Source: Anaerococcus sp.
GTDB lineage: Bacteria > Bacillota > Clostridia > Tissierellales > Peptoniphilaceae
DNA length: 64,000 nt
Reading direction: 5' to 3'
Assembly: GCA_030532385.1 (NCBI GenBank)
Contig: JAUNLG010000006.1
Coordinates: 36,252-100,251 of the forward strand
The stretch's first letter is position 1, and the number at the start of each line of letters is the position of its first letter. Under the pieces are notes generated by a model. It worked only from the letters and a program-made list of their open reading frames with translations. It was not told where the DNA came from and ran no database searches. Both the position numbers and the translations under genes were made by a program. This document shows positions 31,857 to 40,775 of this stretch, piece after piece.

Positions 31857-31885
31857 CGATTAACCTAACTATTTTTTCACTAAGT

Positions 31886-31910
31886 AAAGGATAGGTCCTT
31901 CCTATCCTTT
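31886..31910 (-). terminator. hairpin between the 387-aa gene and tex
   Basis: Perfect 10-bp stem AAAGGATAGG (31886-31895) / CCTATCCTTT (31901-31910), 5-nt loop. The T-run after it is short, so termination may be partial. Confidence 0.6.
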
Positions 31911-31927
31911 GCATACTTTAATAAACT

Positions 31928-33091
31928 TTAATTACCTGTTATAAAATTGATCTTATATTTTGGAAAATTCATGGATATAACCCTACCACCTATGTTTTGA
32001 TAGGCTTCTTCGTCTAAGTCAAAAATGTTTGATGGGTCATATAAGACTATCTTAGAATTTTCCTTTTCAAGCGGACTTACAATTAATTCAAATTTATAAG
32101 AATCTTGATCTTTTGCATACTCTATCAAAATATCAATAAATCTTCCATAATCATACTCGTTTACATGCCTAAACTCTAAATCCACCTTATATTCTTTCTC
32201 CTCAACCATATTAAATTGAGCATTAGTTGAGGTGTAAGATTTAACCCTTCCACTTGCTATATCTGTAATTCTAAGGCTTATCTTTGTTTTTAGACCCTCA
32301 TCCTTACTTGTTACTAGGTCAATTATATCTACCTTTGAAAGTTCTTTTTCTAATCTTTCTATCTCTTGATTTCTCTTATAGACCTTGGTCTTTCCCATTT
32401 GAAGGTCTGATACTGGTATGCTAGAAGTCTTATCTTCGCTTAGACCCTTATAGATTTTTATATCATCATCTAGGCTCTTTCTAATCCTTCTTTGCCTATT
32501 TTTATCTTGATCTTTTTTCTCCGTTTCCTTTAGATAATCATCTATATCATCAAATTTCATCTTGTCTTTAATAAGCCTTAGGTCTTTTTTATTAATATAT
32601 TTATATGTAGACATTAGGCTCCTAAAGACCATGTATAGGAATGATAGGGATGTTAACAGTCTTTTTATTTCTGAAGGAAGCAGGTTATTTGCATCAATTA
32701 CATTGATAATTACCATGATTATAAAAGGAAATGAACCTGTATAGGCAAAAAATCCCTTGGACTTTCCTTCTCTTTCTTTAATCCTATCTTTAGATGAGAT
32801 TTTAATTAAAATTCTAAAAACTTTTATTATAAATATGAGCGCTCCTAAGATATATAGGCCATTTATAAAAGTCTTGACTATGGGGAATCCTTGATAAATA
32901 TCAAGGGGAAGACTTCTTATAAAATAATCTATACCAAAGCTTAAGGCTAGGATAAATAAGCCACTTTTTCTAAAAGTCCTTGATATTATAAAAAATAATA
33001 AAAGGAAAAGAATAAAAAGTAAGGGGACCATTAAGGCAGGGTCATTAGATATTAAATTGCCTACTCGATTTAATATATTGTAATAATTCAT
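31928..33091 (-). CDS. unknown membrane protein with long cytoplasmic tail
   Basis: I do not recognise this family. 387 residues: about five hydrophobic helices in the first 165 residues (near 20-40, 43-60, 72-95, 113-135 and 140-160), then a charged linker rich in Lys/Asp and a C-terminal alpha/beta-looking region (about 240-387) without Cys pairs or known motifs. It has its own extended -10 promoter (TGGTATAAT on the minus strand, 33110-33118) and a GGAG Shine-Dalgarno. It lies between ppk and tex, each separated by a hairpin. Confidence 0.8.
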   Translation of the reverse strand: MNYYNILNRVGNLISNDPALMVPLLFILFLLLFFIISRTFRKSGLFILALSFGIDYFIRSLPLDIYQGFPIVKTFINGLYILGALIFIIKVFRILIKISSKDRIKEREGKSKGFFAYTGSFPFIIMVIINVIDANNLLPSEIKRLLTSLSFLYMVFRSLMSTYKYINKKDLRLIKDKMKFDDIDDYLKETEKKDQDKNRQRRIRKSLDDDIKIYKGLSEDKTSSIPVSDLQMGKTKVYKRNQEIERLEKELSKVDIIDLVTSKDEGLKTKISLRITDIASGRVKSYTSTNAQFNMVEEKEYKVDLEFRHVNEYDYGRFIDILIEYAKDQDSYKFELIVSPLEKENSKIVLYDPSNIFDLDEEAYQNIGGRVISMNFPKYKINFITGN

Positions 33092-33109
33092 AATAACTCC
33101 ATATGTGTA

Positions 33110-33118
33110 ATTATACCA
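33110..33118 (-). promoter_or_regulatory. extended -10 promoter of the 387-aa gene
   Basis: TGGTATAAT on the minus strand about 20 nt above the ATG. The -35 is weak. Confidence 0.55.
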
Positions 33119-33157
33119 AATAAGACAAAAAGAGTACAGCCAAGAAATTTTAGTCCA

Positions 33158-33202
33158 CCAAAAAACTACCTGGTCTCAGGATTTCTCAAGATCCCAGGTA
33201 GT
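33158..33202 (-). terminator. ppk terminator
   Basis: Nine-bp stem ACTACCTGG (33165-33173) / CCAGGTAGT (33194-33202) followed by T5 on the minus strand. Confidence 0.85.
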
Positions 33203-33213
33203 GATAATATTTT

Positions 33214-35415
33214 CTATTTTCTTCTAAATAATAAGAGAATTTTTTCTAGGAAAGAAACTTCACCATCTTCTTTCTTCTTTTTAGGTCTTTTGGTTTCTAA
33301 ATCAGTCTTTATATTTTTGCTAATTGCATGACTTCTTTTTTCTTCCTCTTTAGCCTTAGCCCTTTTAATGGCATTGTCAATTAGAATCTCCTGGCTATTA
33401 GAATTGGTCTTATTTTCAACTTTAGAATAACTTCCATCTGAATTTAATTTTCTGATTTTAACATCATCGGCAAACATTATGTCCAAAAATTTCATGATCC
33501 TAAGTTTTATATCCTTATCATAGATTGGTAGGGCAACTTCCATTCTATTTCTAATATTTCTTGTCATAAAGTCAGCAGATGAAATATATAGCTTAGATTC
33601 GCTTCCTCTACCAAACTGATAGACCCTGTGGTGTTCTAGAAATCTTCCAACTACCTGGTAGATATTAATATTTTCTGTCTTATCCTTTACTTGTGGAAGG
33701 ATACAAGTTATACCTCTTACCATCATATCAATCTTTACGCCAGCAGAAGAAGCTAGGGATAGTTTATCTATAATTTTCCTGTCAGAAATAGAATTCATTT
33801 TTAATCTGATATACCCATCCTTATGGGTCTTCTGTCTTTCAATCTGCTCATCTAATAGCTTGTTTAATCCATCTTGCATAGATTTTGGACTTACTAAAAG
33901 ATGGTTATAATCCCCTTCTAGGTTTCCAATCATGATGTTATCGAAAAGCTCTTTGGCATCAACTCCAATCTCTTCATTGGCTGTCATTAGTGAAAAGTCT
34001 GTATATAATTTTGCTGTCTTTTCATTATAGTTTCCTGTAGCCACTTGGCTTATGTAACTAATTTTTTCATCTTTAACTCTTGTTATTAACAAGACCTTAG
34101 AATGACACTTATAATTATCAAAGCCATAAACTATCTTGCAACCGGCATCTTCAAGTCTTGACGACCAAACTATATTATTATCTTCATCAAACCTTGCCCT
34201 AAGTTCCATTAAAACAAAGACTTCTTTGCCATTTTCAGCAGCCTTTATTAAAGCTTGAGCTACCTTTGAATCCTTGGCTATCCTATATAAGGTTATCTTT
34301 ATTGAAACTACAGACTCATCAACACTAGCCTCATTTAAAAGGTCAATTAATGGGTCCATTGATTCATAGGGATAGGATAAGAGTAAGTCTTTTTCCTCTA
34401 TTTGCTCAATCATCTTTTTGTGATCATCAATCATGAAGGATTTTTGAGGTTCAAATTTTTCATCCAAAAACTTATCTTTCATATCAGTAGGAAGCTCGTC
34501 AATAAGGTCAAAGACAAAGCCTGCCCTTTGAGGTGATTTTGTTACAAAGATATTTTCTTCTCTTAAAGATAATTTTTCTACCAAAACTTCCTTTAATTCA
34601 TCATCTAAGGATCCATCAACTTCAAGTTTTACTGGCTGGAGTCTTTTTCTTTTTTTAAGCATCTTACTCATATAGGACCTAAAGTCCTTTTCTACCTCAA
34701 AGTCTTCATCATTATATTTGATATCAGTATTTCTTGTAAGGGTCATCACATATTTAGCCTCGCATTCATACTGGTCAAATACCTTCTCTCCAAACTCCTT
34801 TATTACATCTTCTAAAAGAACTATTGCCCTATCAGAAATTTTTATATATCTTGAAATTTTTTCTGGTACAAATATTAATCCTAGGATAAATTTATTTTTT
34901 TTAGGATTTTTCTTATTTTCTTTTTTTAATTTAAAGATTACGCTTAAAGATAAGTTTGGTAAACGAGGAAAGGGTCTTACAGTATCTACAACCTGAAAGC
35001 TAAGTAAAGGTTCAATCTTTGAATCGAAATAATAATTTAGGTAGGATCTCTCCTTTAGGTCAAGGTCTGATACTTTTTTTATAAAAAATCCTTCTTTTTT
35101 GAAATCTTCAACCAATTCATTAAAGACCCTATCCTTTTTTTCAAATAGGGGTCCACATTTTTCCATAATAACTTCAAGCTGCTGGTTTGGGCTCATGCCA
35201 CTTTTATTATCGACTGCCTTCTTTTTAAGCTGACTTAGGTCAGTAAGAGACCCAACCCTAACCATAAAAAACTCTTCTAAATTTGAATCAAATATAGAAA
35301 AGAATTTTAATCTTTCAAGAAGTTTTACATTTTTATCATCTGCCTCATCTAAAACTCTTTCATTAAATTTCAACCAAGATAACTCTCTATTTTGAGTGAA
35401 AGATGTATCCATCAT
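33214..35415 (-). CDS. ppk: polyphosphate kinase
   Basis: Polymerises the terminal phosphate of ATP into polyphosphate at the membrane. 733 residues. N-terminal region ELSWLKFNERVLDEA, the phosphate-accepting His in NYKCHSKVLLI, second His in FLEHHRVYQFG and SKLYISSADFMTRN. C-terminal 50 residues are a Lys/Glu-rich tail beyond the usual end. AAAGGAAG precedes the ATG. It follows ppx by 10 nt, so synthesis and breakdown of polyphosphate are co-transcribed. Confidence 0.96.
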   Translation of the reverse strand: MMDTSFTQNRELSWLKFNERVLDEADDKNVKLLERLKFFSIFDSNLEEFFMVRVGSLTDLSQLKKKAVDNKSGMSPNQQLEVIMEKCGPLFEKKDRVFNELVEDFKKEGFFIKKVSDLDLKERSYLNYYFDSKIEPLLSFQVVDTVRPFPRLPNLSLSVIFKLKKENKKNPKKNKFILGLIFVPEKISRYIKISDRAIVLLEDVIKEFGEKVFDQYECEAKYVMTLTRNTDIKYNDEDFEVEKDFRSYMSKMLKKRKRLQPVKLEVDGSLDDELKEVLVEKLSLREENIFVTKSPQRAGFVFDLIDELPTDMKDKFLDEKFEPQKSFMIDDHKKMIEQIEEKDLLLSYPYESMDPLIDLLNEASVDESVVSIKITLYRIAKDSKVAQALIKAAENGKEVFVLMELRARFDEDNNIVWSSRLEDAGCKIVYGFDNYKCHSKVLLITRVKDEKISYISQVATGNYNEKTAKLYTDFSLMTANEEIGVDAKELFDNIMIGNLEGDYNHLLVSPKSMQDGLNKLLDEQIERQKTHKDGYIRLKMNSISDRKIIDKLSLASSAGVKIDMMVRGITCILPQVKDKTENINIYQVVGRFLEHHRVYQFGRGSESKLYISSADFMTRNIRNRMEVALPIYDKDIKLRIMKFLDIMFADDVKIRKLNSDGSYSKVENKTNSNSQEILIDNAIKRAKAKEEEKRSHAISKNIKTDLETKRPKKKKEDGEVSFLEKILLLFRRK

Positions 35416-35425
35416 TCTTCCTTTC

Positions 35426-36331
35426 CTACTTTACTTCTAAAGCCTTATTGTAAATATATCCTTCTCTTACACCAGTTTGACTTACATTTATTAGTTCACA
35501 TGAGAAATATTTTGCAATCCTATGTAATATTATCATTCCAGGTATAAGGGTATGGACCCTATCGCCTTTGATTGATAAAATTAAATCCAAAGTTTGCCTA
35601 TCTTCCATATCTATAATATCTTTAATCAAGTCATTTAACTTAGATGTTTCCATTGTAAAATTGGAGCTTTTTAAATCATATTGGTCATTATATAGCTTAA
35701 GTGTAGCCCTTGCTGACCCACCAACTGCACCAAGGATATGGTGGTCTTCCTTATACATCTTATTATCAGCCAACTCTTTTTTAACTTCTTCATCTATATC
35801 TTTTTTCTCATCTTTTGTTAAAAAAAGTTTTTTAACAAAGTCATTGAAAGCGCTAAGAGATCCTATATCTAGAGAAGTTGACCTTAATACCTTAGCTTGG
35901 TCAATTATAACAACCTCAGAGGAACCACCACCTATATCAGTCAAAACTCCAGAACTTACATCAATTGATGATGAGGCTCCAATAAAGGCAAGTTTAGCTT
36001 CTTCTTCACCTGATAATATCTCTATATCAAAGCCTAACTCCTCTTTAACCCTTGCTAGAATTTCATTCCTATTAGATGATTTTCTAATAGTTGCAGTTGC
36101 AAAAGGAAAAACTTTATCAATCTCATCAAAATTATCGATCACTGCCTTAAAGGTCCTAAGGACTTCAACCAATTTTTCAATTCCCTTATCACTAAGCTTT
36201 CCATCCTTAAAATATGACCTTAAAGAAGCCTGCTCTTTTTCATTAAATAAATTTATAACCCTATCTTCTATAACTTTAAACACTGACAATCTTATAGTGT
36301 TAGAACCAATATCAATAACTGAATAAATCAT
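35426..36331 (-). CDS. ppx: Ppx/GppA exopolyphosphatase
   Basis: Removes phosphate from polyphosphate or pppGpp. I take the ATG at 36331, 7 nt after AAAGGAG, giving 301 residues; the longer frame to 36376 is unsupported. ASKHA-fold phosphate loops DIGSNTIRLSVF and LTDIGGGSSEV are clear. At about 300 residues it is the short, two-domain form without the C-terminal HD part. A cre-like site lies about 80 nt upstream. Confidence 0.92.
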   Translation of the reverse strand: MIYSVIDIGSNTIRLSVFKVIEDRVINLFNEKEQASLRSYFKDGKLSDKGIEKLVEVLRTFKAVIDNFDEIDKVFPFATATIRKSSNRNEILARVKEELGFDIEILSGEEEAKLAFIGASSSIDVSSGVLTDIGGGSSEVVIIDQAKVLRSTSLDIGSLSAFNDFVKKLFLTKDEKKDIDEEVKKELADNKMYKEDHHILGAVGGSARATLKLYNDQYDLKSSNFTMETSKLNDLIKDIIDMEDRQTLDLILSIKGDRVHTLIPGMIILHRIAKYFSCELINVSQTGVREGYIYNKALEVK

Positions 36332-36409
36332 ATAATAACTCCTTTGTTCATTATAAATTATAAATGTAAAATCCATGTAATGTTAAATAAATAACTTTAT
36401 TCAACATCT

Positions 36410-36423
36410 TCAAAACGTTTGCA
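36410..36423. promoter_or_regulatory. cre-like (CcpA/LacI-family) operator upstream of ppx-ppk
   Basis: TCAAAACGTTTGCA matches the CcpA cre consensus TGWNANCGNTNWCA at all but two fixed positions. It lies upstream of ppx, and the same CG-centred core (AAACGTTT) occurs in the rbs promoter. Either carbon-source control or another LacI-type regulator could act here. Confidence 0.4.
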
Positions 36424-36504
36424 AAAATAAGTTTTCTATACTTTTTCTATATAATTATATCATAAGAAGGAATCCTAAATTGAAAAACTCTAGTAAAAAT
36501 ATGG

Positions 36505-36510
36505 TATAAT
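36505..36510 (+). promoter_or_regulatory. tRNA-Thr promoter (-10)
   Basis: TATAAT preceded by TGG (extended -10), 11 nt above the tRNA. A TTGAAA at 36480-36485 is 19 nt upstream, a long spacer. Confidence 0.6.
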
Positions 36511-36521
36511 AATCTTATCTT

Positions 36522-36596
36522 GCTAGAATAGCTCAATGGTAGAGCACCGGTATCGTAAACCGTAGGTTGCAGGTTCAAGTCCTGTTTCTAGCTCCA
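36522..36596 (+). tRNA. tRNA-Thr (anticodon CGT)
   Basis: Acceptor stem GCTAGAA/TTCTAGC, D-stem GCTC/GAGC, anticodon loop ATCGTAA giving anticodon CGT (reads ACG), T-arm GCAGG-TTCAAGT-CCTGT, and encoded CCA at 36594-36596. The first anticodon-stem pair (27-43) is a C-U mismatch, the other four pair. Confidence 0.93.
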
Positions 36597-36747
36597 TTTT
36601 TATGCCGATAAATTTTTTTATTAAATTTTTATCTTTTTAATTAGTTGCAATAAAGCCATCTATAACTTATAATTTAATTAGATGGTTCAATTTACTTATA
36701 TTTTTCTATACTCTATGTATTGATAAATTATTATTGCGAAAAGGTCG

Positions 36748-38352
36748 GTGATTATTTTGAATGAACCCTTACTATTAGTAGGCATCGTTATCTTTATTTG
36801 TATTCTCCTAAATAAATTTTTAGAAAAATTGCCAGTGCCATCTCTATTGATTTTTATAGGTCTGGGCATGGTATTTGGTGAAAATGGGCTATTTAGGATA
36901 AATTTTGATAACTATGAGGCAGTAAATATCGTATGCTCAATTTGCCTAATTTTTATAATGTTTTTTGGTGGCTTTGAGACTAATATTAAAGTTGCCAAAC
37001 CTGTTTTAGGCCAGGCTATAACCATGTCAACCCTTGGGGTAATTGCAACAGCAGGTGGAGTGGCCCTTATATCCCGTATATTCTTATCCCTTCCTTGGTT
37101 AGAGAGTTTTCTTATAGGATCTGTCATCTCATCTACTGATGCCGCTTCAGTTTTTAATATTTTAAGATCTAAAAACTTAGCCCTAAAGTACCACACAGAC
37201 TCTCTTTTAGAAGTTGAATCAGGGTCCAATGACCCTATGAGCTTTATGCTTACTAGTGTAGCAATAGGACTTTTGGCGGGTAGATCGATTAATATCCCCC
37301 TACTATTAATCCAACAAATTGTTATCGGTGTTAGTGTAGGGCTTGCTATTGGGTATTTGTCTGTAAAGCTTTTACATATGGACTTACTTCCAACTCAACA
37401 AAGCCACACAATCTTTCTTTTAGCCATTATGGTTTTAGCCTATGCTATTCCAAGCCACTTTAATGGTAATGGTTATCTTGCTGTATACCTTTGTGGTATC
37501 TGGATTGGTAATGCGCCTTTGACTCAAAAGAAATATTTGATACACTTTTTTGATGTATTGACCAATGTCGCTCAGTTTCAAATATTTTTCCTATTAGGTC
37601 TACTTGTCACACCTGTCGATCTTCCAGGTGTTTTCTTGCCAGCCCTAATACTTATGTTTGCCCTAAGCCTTATAGTCAGACCCCTAGTAAGCGGGCTTTT
37701 GCTCCTTCCATTTAGACCTGACTTTCGTCAAGTAGCTATGGTTTCTTGGTCTGGCCTTAGGGGAGCTGCCTCAATCGTATTTGCTATTGGAGCTATGTTA
37801 AGTAATGTAAATTTAACCTATAACTTATACAATCTTATTTTTTGTATGGTAATAATGTCTATATCTGTCCAAGGTAGCTCACTTTCTTATTTTGCTAAAA
37901 AGCTTGATATGATAGATACATCAGCTGACCTAAGGCATACCCTAAATGATTACCAAGAAGATAGTGATATAAGCTTTATCAAAGTCCAACTTTGTGAAGA
38001 CCACTCATGGGCAAATAAGAGTCTCCAACAGCTCAACTTGCCCTCAGAGCTTTTGGTCGCAATGATTATAAGAAATGAAGACATACTAGTCCCTACAGGA
38101 CAAACTGTCCTAATGCCTTGTGACCTTTTAGTAATAGCTGCAAGGGAATTTGATGATCAAGAAAACTTCATCTTAAGTGAGATTGTTGTTGATAAGCAAA
38201 AACTATATGCTAACAAGAAACTTTCACAAATCTCCCAGCTTAATGAAAGGAGGATAATCCTCATAAAACGAGGGGTTGATACAATAATTCCTTCAGGCCA
38301 AACATTAATAAAACCAGGTGATGTCTTAATCTTATCAAAATCTCAAATATAA
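36748..38352 (+). CDS. K+/H+ antiporter, CPA1 type with C-terminal TrkA-C domains
   Basis: Monovalent cation/proton antiporter (NhaP2/CvrA-like) at the membrane. 534 residues: about twelve membrane helices (3-385) with SSTDAASVF and VESGSNDPMSFML, the ion-site region, then cytoplasmic TrkA-C (RCK-C) domains (about 400-534), which gate transport by nucleotide or ion binding. Starts with GTG 2-3 nt after an AAGGTC; another in-frame TTG lies at 36757. Monocistronic, ending at a strong terminator. Confidence 0.9.
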   Translation: MIILNEPLLLVGIVIFICILLNKFLEKLPVPSLLIFIGLGMVFGENGLFRINFDNYEAVNIVCSICLIFIMFFGGFETNIKVAKPVLGQAITMSTLGVIATAGGVALISRIFLSLPWLESFLIGSVISSTDAASVFNILRSKNLALKYHTDSLLEVESGSNDPMSFMLTSVAIGLLAGRSINIPLLLIQQIVIGVSVGLAIGYLSVKLLHMDLLPTQQSHTIFLLAIMVLAYAIPSHFNGNGYLAVYLCGIWIGNAPLTQKKYLIHFFDVLTNVAQFQIFFLLGLLVTPVDLPGVFLPALILMFALSLIVRPLVSGLLLLPFRPDFRQVAMVSWSGLRGAASIVFAIGAMLSNVNLTYNLYNLIFCMVIMSISVQGSSLSYFAKKLDMIDTSADLRHTLNDYQEDSDISFIKVQLCEDHSWANKSLQQLNLPSELLVAMIIRNEDILVPTGQTVLMPCDLLVIAAREFDDQENFILSEIVVDKQKLYANKKLSQISQLNERRIILIKRGVDTIIPSGQTLIKPGDVLILSKSQI

Positions 38353-38396
38353 AAAATACCAGTGGCTAGCTTTAAAGAGTCACTGGTATTTTTATA
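38353..38396. terminator. bidirectional terminator
   Basis: AAAATACCAGTG (38353-38364) pairs with CACTGGTATTTT (38381-38392), followed by T-run; between convergent genes. Confidence 0.9.
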
Positions 38397-38404
38397 TAAA
38401 ATTT

Positions 38405-38677
38405 CTAATTATCAACTATCTCTGCCTTAAAAACCATAATAACATCAGCATCAGAGCAACAAAATTCCGCCTGACCCTGGTCTTGACCTGGCAAGGACCC
38501 TCCATACCTTAATATATCTATATAAGGAAAGCCGCAATGAAGAGCCATAGGACAGATATCGCCCCTATCTGTATCATAGTCAAAAACATCTCCAACCCTA
38601 TGTCCCCTATGACATCTACATTCTCCCTTACGATCAGTGATAGTTAATCTAATTTTTGGTCTCTTTCCTCTTTTCAT
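38405..38677 (-). CDS. small Cys/His-rich protein, TIGR04076 type
   Basis: 90 residues matching the pattern of the uncharacterised TIGR04076 family: GHRVGDVF near residue 25, GDICPMALH and a late CCSDAD. Cysteines at about 20, 22, 42, 48, 73, 74 plus several His could bind a metal. Function unknown. Monocistronic, with an AGGAGTG Shine-Dalgarno. The family name is from memory of its motif. Confidence 0.8.
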   Translation of the reverse strand: MKRGKRPKIRLTITDRKGECRCHRGHRVGDVFDYDTDRGDICPMALHCGFPYIDILRYGGSLPGQDQGQAEFCCSDADVIMVFKAEIVDN

Positions 38678-38801
38678 TTAATCACTCCTTATTATTAATC
38701 ATATCATATAACTTAAATTTTAAAAATAATAAGCTATTTTTCTAACTTAATGGTAAGTATTGTTTTTAAAGTAAACTTACTGGTTTTAATAAAATATAGA
38801 T

Positions 38802-38837
38802 AAAAAATACCAGAGTTTATTATAAACTCTGGTATTT
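38802..38837 (-). terminator. rbs operon terminator
   Basis: Perfect 15-bp stem (38805-38819 with 38823-38837), 3-nt loop, T-run on the minus strand, 49 nt after rbsB. Confidence 0.92.
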
Positions 38838-38885
38838 AGTCTAAATCAAAGGATAAGTAGGTTAAGGGAGTTTTAATTTTTGACT

Positions 38886-39821
38886 TTATTGGGTAACTAA
38901 TTCCAATGGAGATGATATTTGCTCTTCTACTTCTTCTCCATTTAGGTATTTTATTGCAGTTTCCATTGCAATTTTTCCCATTTCCTCTGGCTTTTGAGCA
39001 ACTGTAGCTGCTAATTTTCCTTCTTTTACTGACTCTATAGCTTCATCAGTTCCATCAAAGCCTACTACTAAAATATCTTTGTTAGTTAAAGCTTCTATAG
39101 CTCCTAGAGCCATTTCATCATTTTGTGAAAATACTGCCATAATATCTGGATTAGCTTGGATTATATTTTCCATTACACTCATAGCCTCTGCCCTATCAAA
39201 GTTTGCAGTTTGGCTTGCTACTAGGTCTATTTTTCCTTCTGTAGCTTGCTTAAATCCTTCTCCTCTTTCTCTTGTTGAGCTTGCTCCAGGGATTCCTTCA
39301 AGTTGAGCTACTATTGGATTTTCTCCTAATTTTTCTAGAATATATTCTCCAGCCATCTTTCCACCTTCGGTATTATCGCTTGCTATCAAGGATACAATCT
39401 CTCCTGAATCTGACCCTCTATCTACTGCTATTACTGGTATATCAGCTGAGTTAGCACTTTCTATTGATGGTGATATAGCTTGTGAATCTACTGGGTTTAC
39501 TATTAGTAAGTCCACTTTTTGTTGGATTAAGTCATCTATTTGGTTACTTTGCTTTGAGGAGTCATTTTGGGCATCTGATATTACCAATTCAATTTCTTCA
39601 TTCTTTGCAGCTTCTTCTATTCCATTTTGGATATCTATAAAGAATGGGTTGTTTAAAGTTGAAATGGAAACTCCTATTGTAAGATCAGCGTTTTCTACTG
39701 CTTGGTTTGTATTTTCATCTGTAGAGCCTGAATTATCTGGATCTTCTCCTTCTACTGAGCAAGATGCCAAAATAAGACCTGCTAAAAATACGGTTGATAA
39801 AATTTTTGTTAATTTTTTCAT
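38886..39821 (-). CDS. rbsB: ribose ABC transporter substrate-binding lipoprotein
   Basis: Binds ribose outside the cell and feeds RbsAC. 311 residues. Lipoprotein signal: KK start, hydrophobic core and lipobox LILASC with the Cys at 21, then an acidic Ser/Asn linker and a periplasmic-binding fold (about 48-305; IGVSISTLNNPFF, IVNPVDSQA, VIAVDRG). AGGAGG lies before the ATG. Last gene of the rbs operon. Confidence 0.95.
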   Translation of the reverse strand: MKKLTKILSTVFLAGLILASCSVEGEDPDNSGSTDENTNQAVENADLTIGVSISTLNNPFFIDIQNGIEEAAKNEEIELVISDAQNDSSKQSNQIDDLIQQKVDLLIVNPVDSQAISPSIESANSADIPVIAVDRGSDSGEIVSLIASDNTEGGKMAGEYILEKLGENPIVAQLEGIPGASSTRERGEGFKQATEGKIDLVASQTANFDRAEAMSVMENIIQANPDIMAVFSQNDEMALGAIEALTNKDILVVGFDGTDEAIESVKEGKLAATVAQKPEEMGKIAMETAIKYLNGEEVEEQISSPLELVTQ

Positions 39822-39830
39822 TTTTTCCTC

Positions 39831-40775
39831 CTATTTATTTCTCTTCCTGTCTATTAAGACTGCTAATAAAATTACTACTCCCTTAACTATTTGTTGGTAA
39901 AAACTTGAAACTCCTAATAAGTTCAATCCGTTATTGAGAACTCCAAGTATTAATACACCTATTAAAGTTCCTGACAGGCTTCCCTTTCCTCCTGTCATAC
40001 TTGTTCCACCTAATACAACAGCTGCTATTGCATCCATTTCATAGGCAACACCTGCTTGAGGACCTGCAGAATTTAGCCTGGATGTTAGAATTAATCCGGC
40101 AATTGCTGCCATAAGTCCTGATATTGTATAGATTGCCATCTTTACCTTTTCTGTTTTAATTCCTGCAATAAAGCTGGCTTTTTCATTGCCTCCTATGGCA
40201 TAGATCTTTCTTCCAAAAGCGGTTTTTCTAAGTACTATATACAATATTATAAAAACAATAAAGAATAGTATTACTTGAAAAGGTATTTTAAATATTAACC
40301 CCCTACCAAGAAACTTAAATAGAAAATTATCCCTATCTCCTGGTATTGGTCTTCCATCAGTATAAACAAGGGTAAGTCCCCTATAGATTGTCATTGTTGC
40401 TAAAGTTACAATAAAAGGGGCCAGTTTTCCCTTAGTTATTAATAGGCCATTTATAAAACCAAGTCCTGCACCTAATAGAAGGGCTATTACTAAAGCTAAA
40501 ATCACTGGTAGTCCCATCTGAGTAAATAGACCTACAAATATTACAGAACTTAGGGCCATTATTGATCCTACAGAAAGGTCTATACCTCCAGTTAAGATAA
40601 CAAAAGTCATACCAAAGGCTATAAAGCCATTTACTGTAAGTTGTCTAAGTAGGTTTAATAGGTTATTGGGTGCTATAAAACTTCTATTTAATATGGTTAC
40701 AAAAGCCATAAGAATTACCAAGGCTAGGATGGTTCCTAGGTTGGAATCTTTCATTTTTTTATTTATACTATTCAT
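39831..40775 (-). CDS. rbsC: ribose ABC transporter permease
   Basis: Membrane channel of the ribose importer. 314 residues from the ATG at 40775, which follows GGAGG and overlaps the rbsA stop by 8 nt. Eight to ten hydrophobic helices; family segments TGGIDLSVGSIMALS, KGKLAPFIVTLATMTIYRG and VLGGTSMTGGKGSLSGTLIG are clear. Confidence 0.95.
   Translation of the reverse strand: MNSINKKMKDSNLGTILALVILMAFVTILNRSFIAPNNLLNLLRQLTVNGFIAFGMTFVILTGGIDLSVGSIMALSSVIFVGLFTQMGLPVILALVIALLLGAGLGFINGLLITKGKLAPFIVTLATMTIYRGLTLVYTDGRPIPGDRDNFLFKFLGRGLIFKIPFQVILFFIVFIILYIVLRKTAFGRKIYAIGGNEKASFIAGIKTEKVKMAIYTISGLMAAIAGLILTSRLNSAGPQAGVAYEMDAIAAVVLGGTSMTGGKGSLSGTLIGVLILGVLNNGLNLLGVSSFYQQIVKGVVILLAVLIDRKRNK

Noticed and set aside
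35568-36326. 252-residue open frame on the plus strand
   Set aside because: Antisense to ppx, whose motifs are clear; Ser/Leu-rich composition of a mirror frame and no Shine-Dalgarno.
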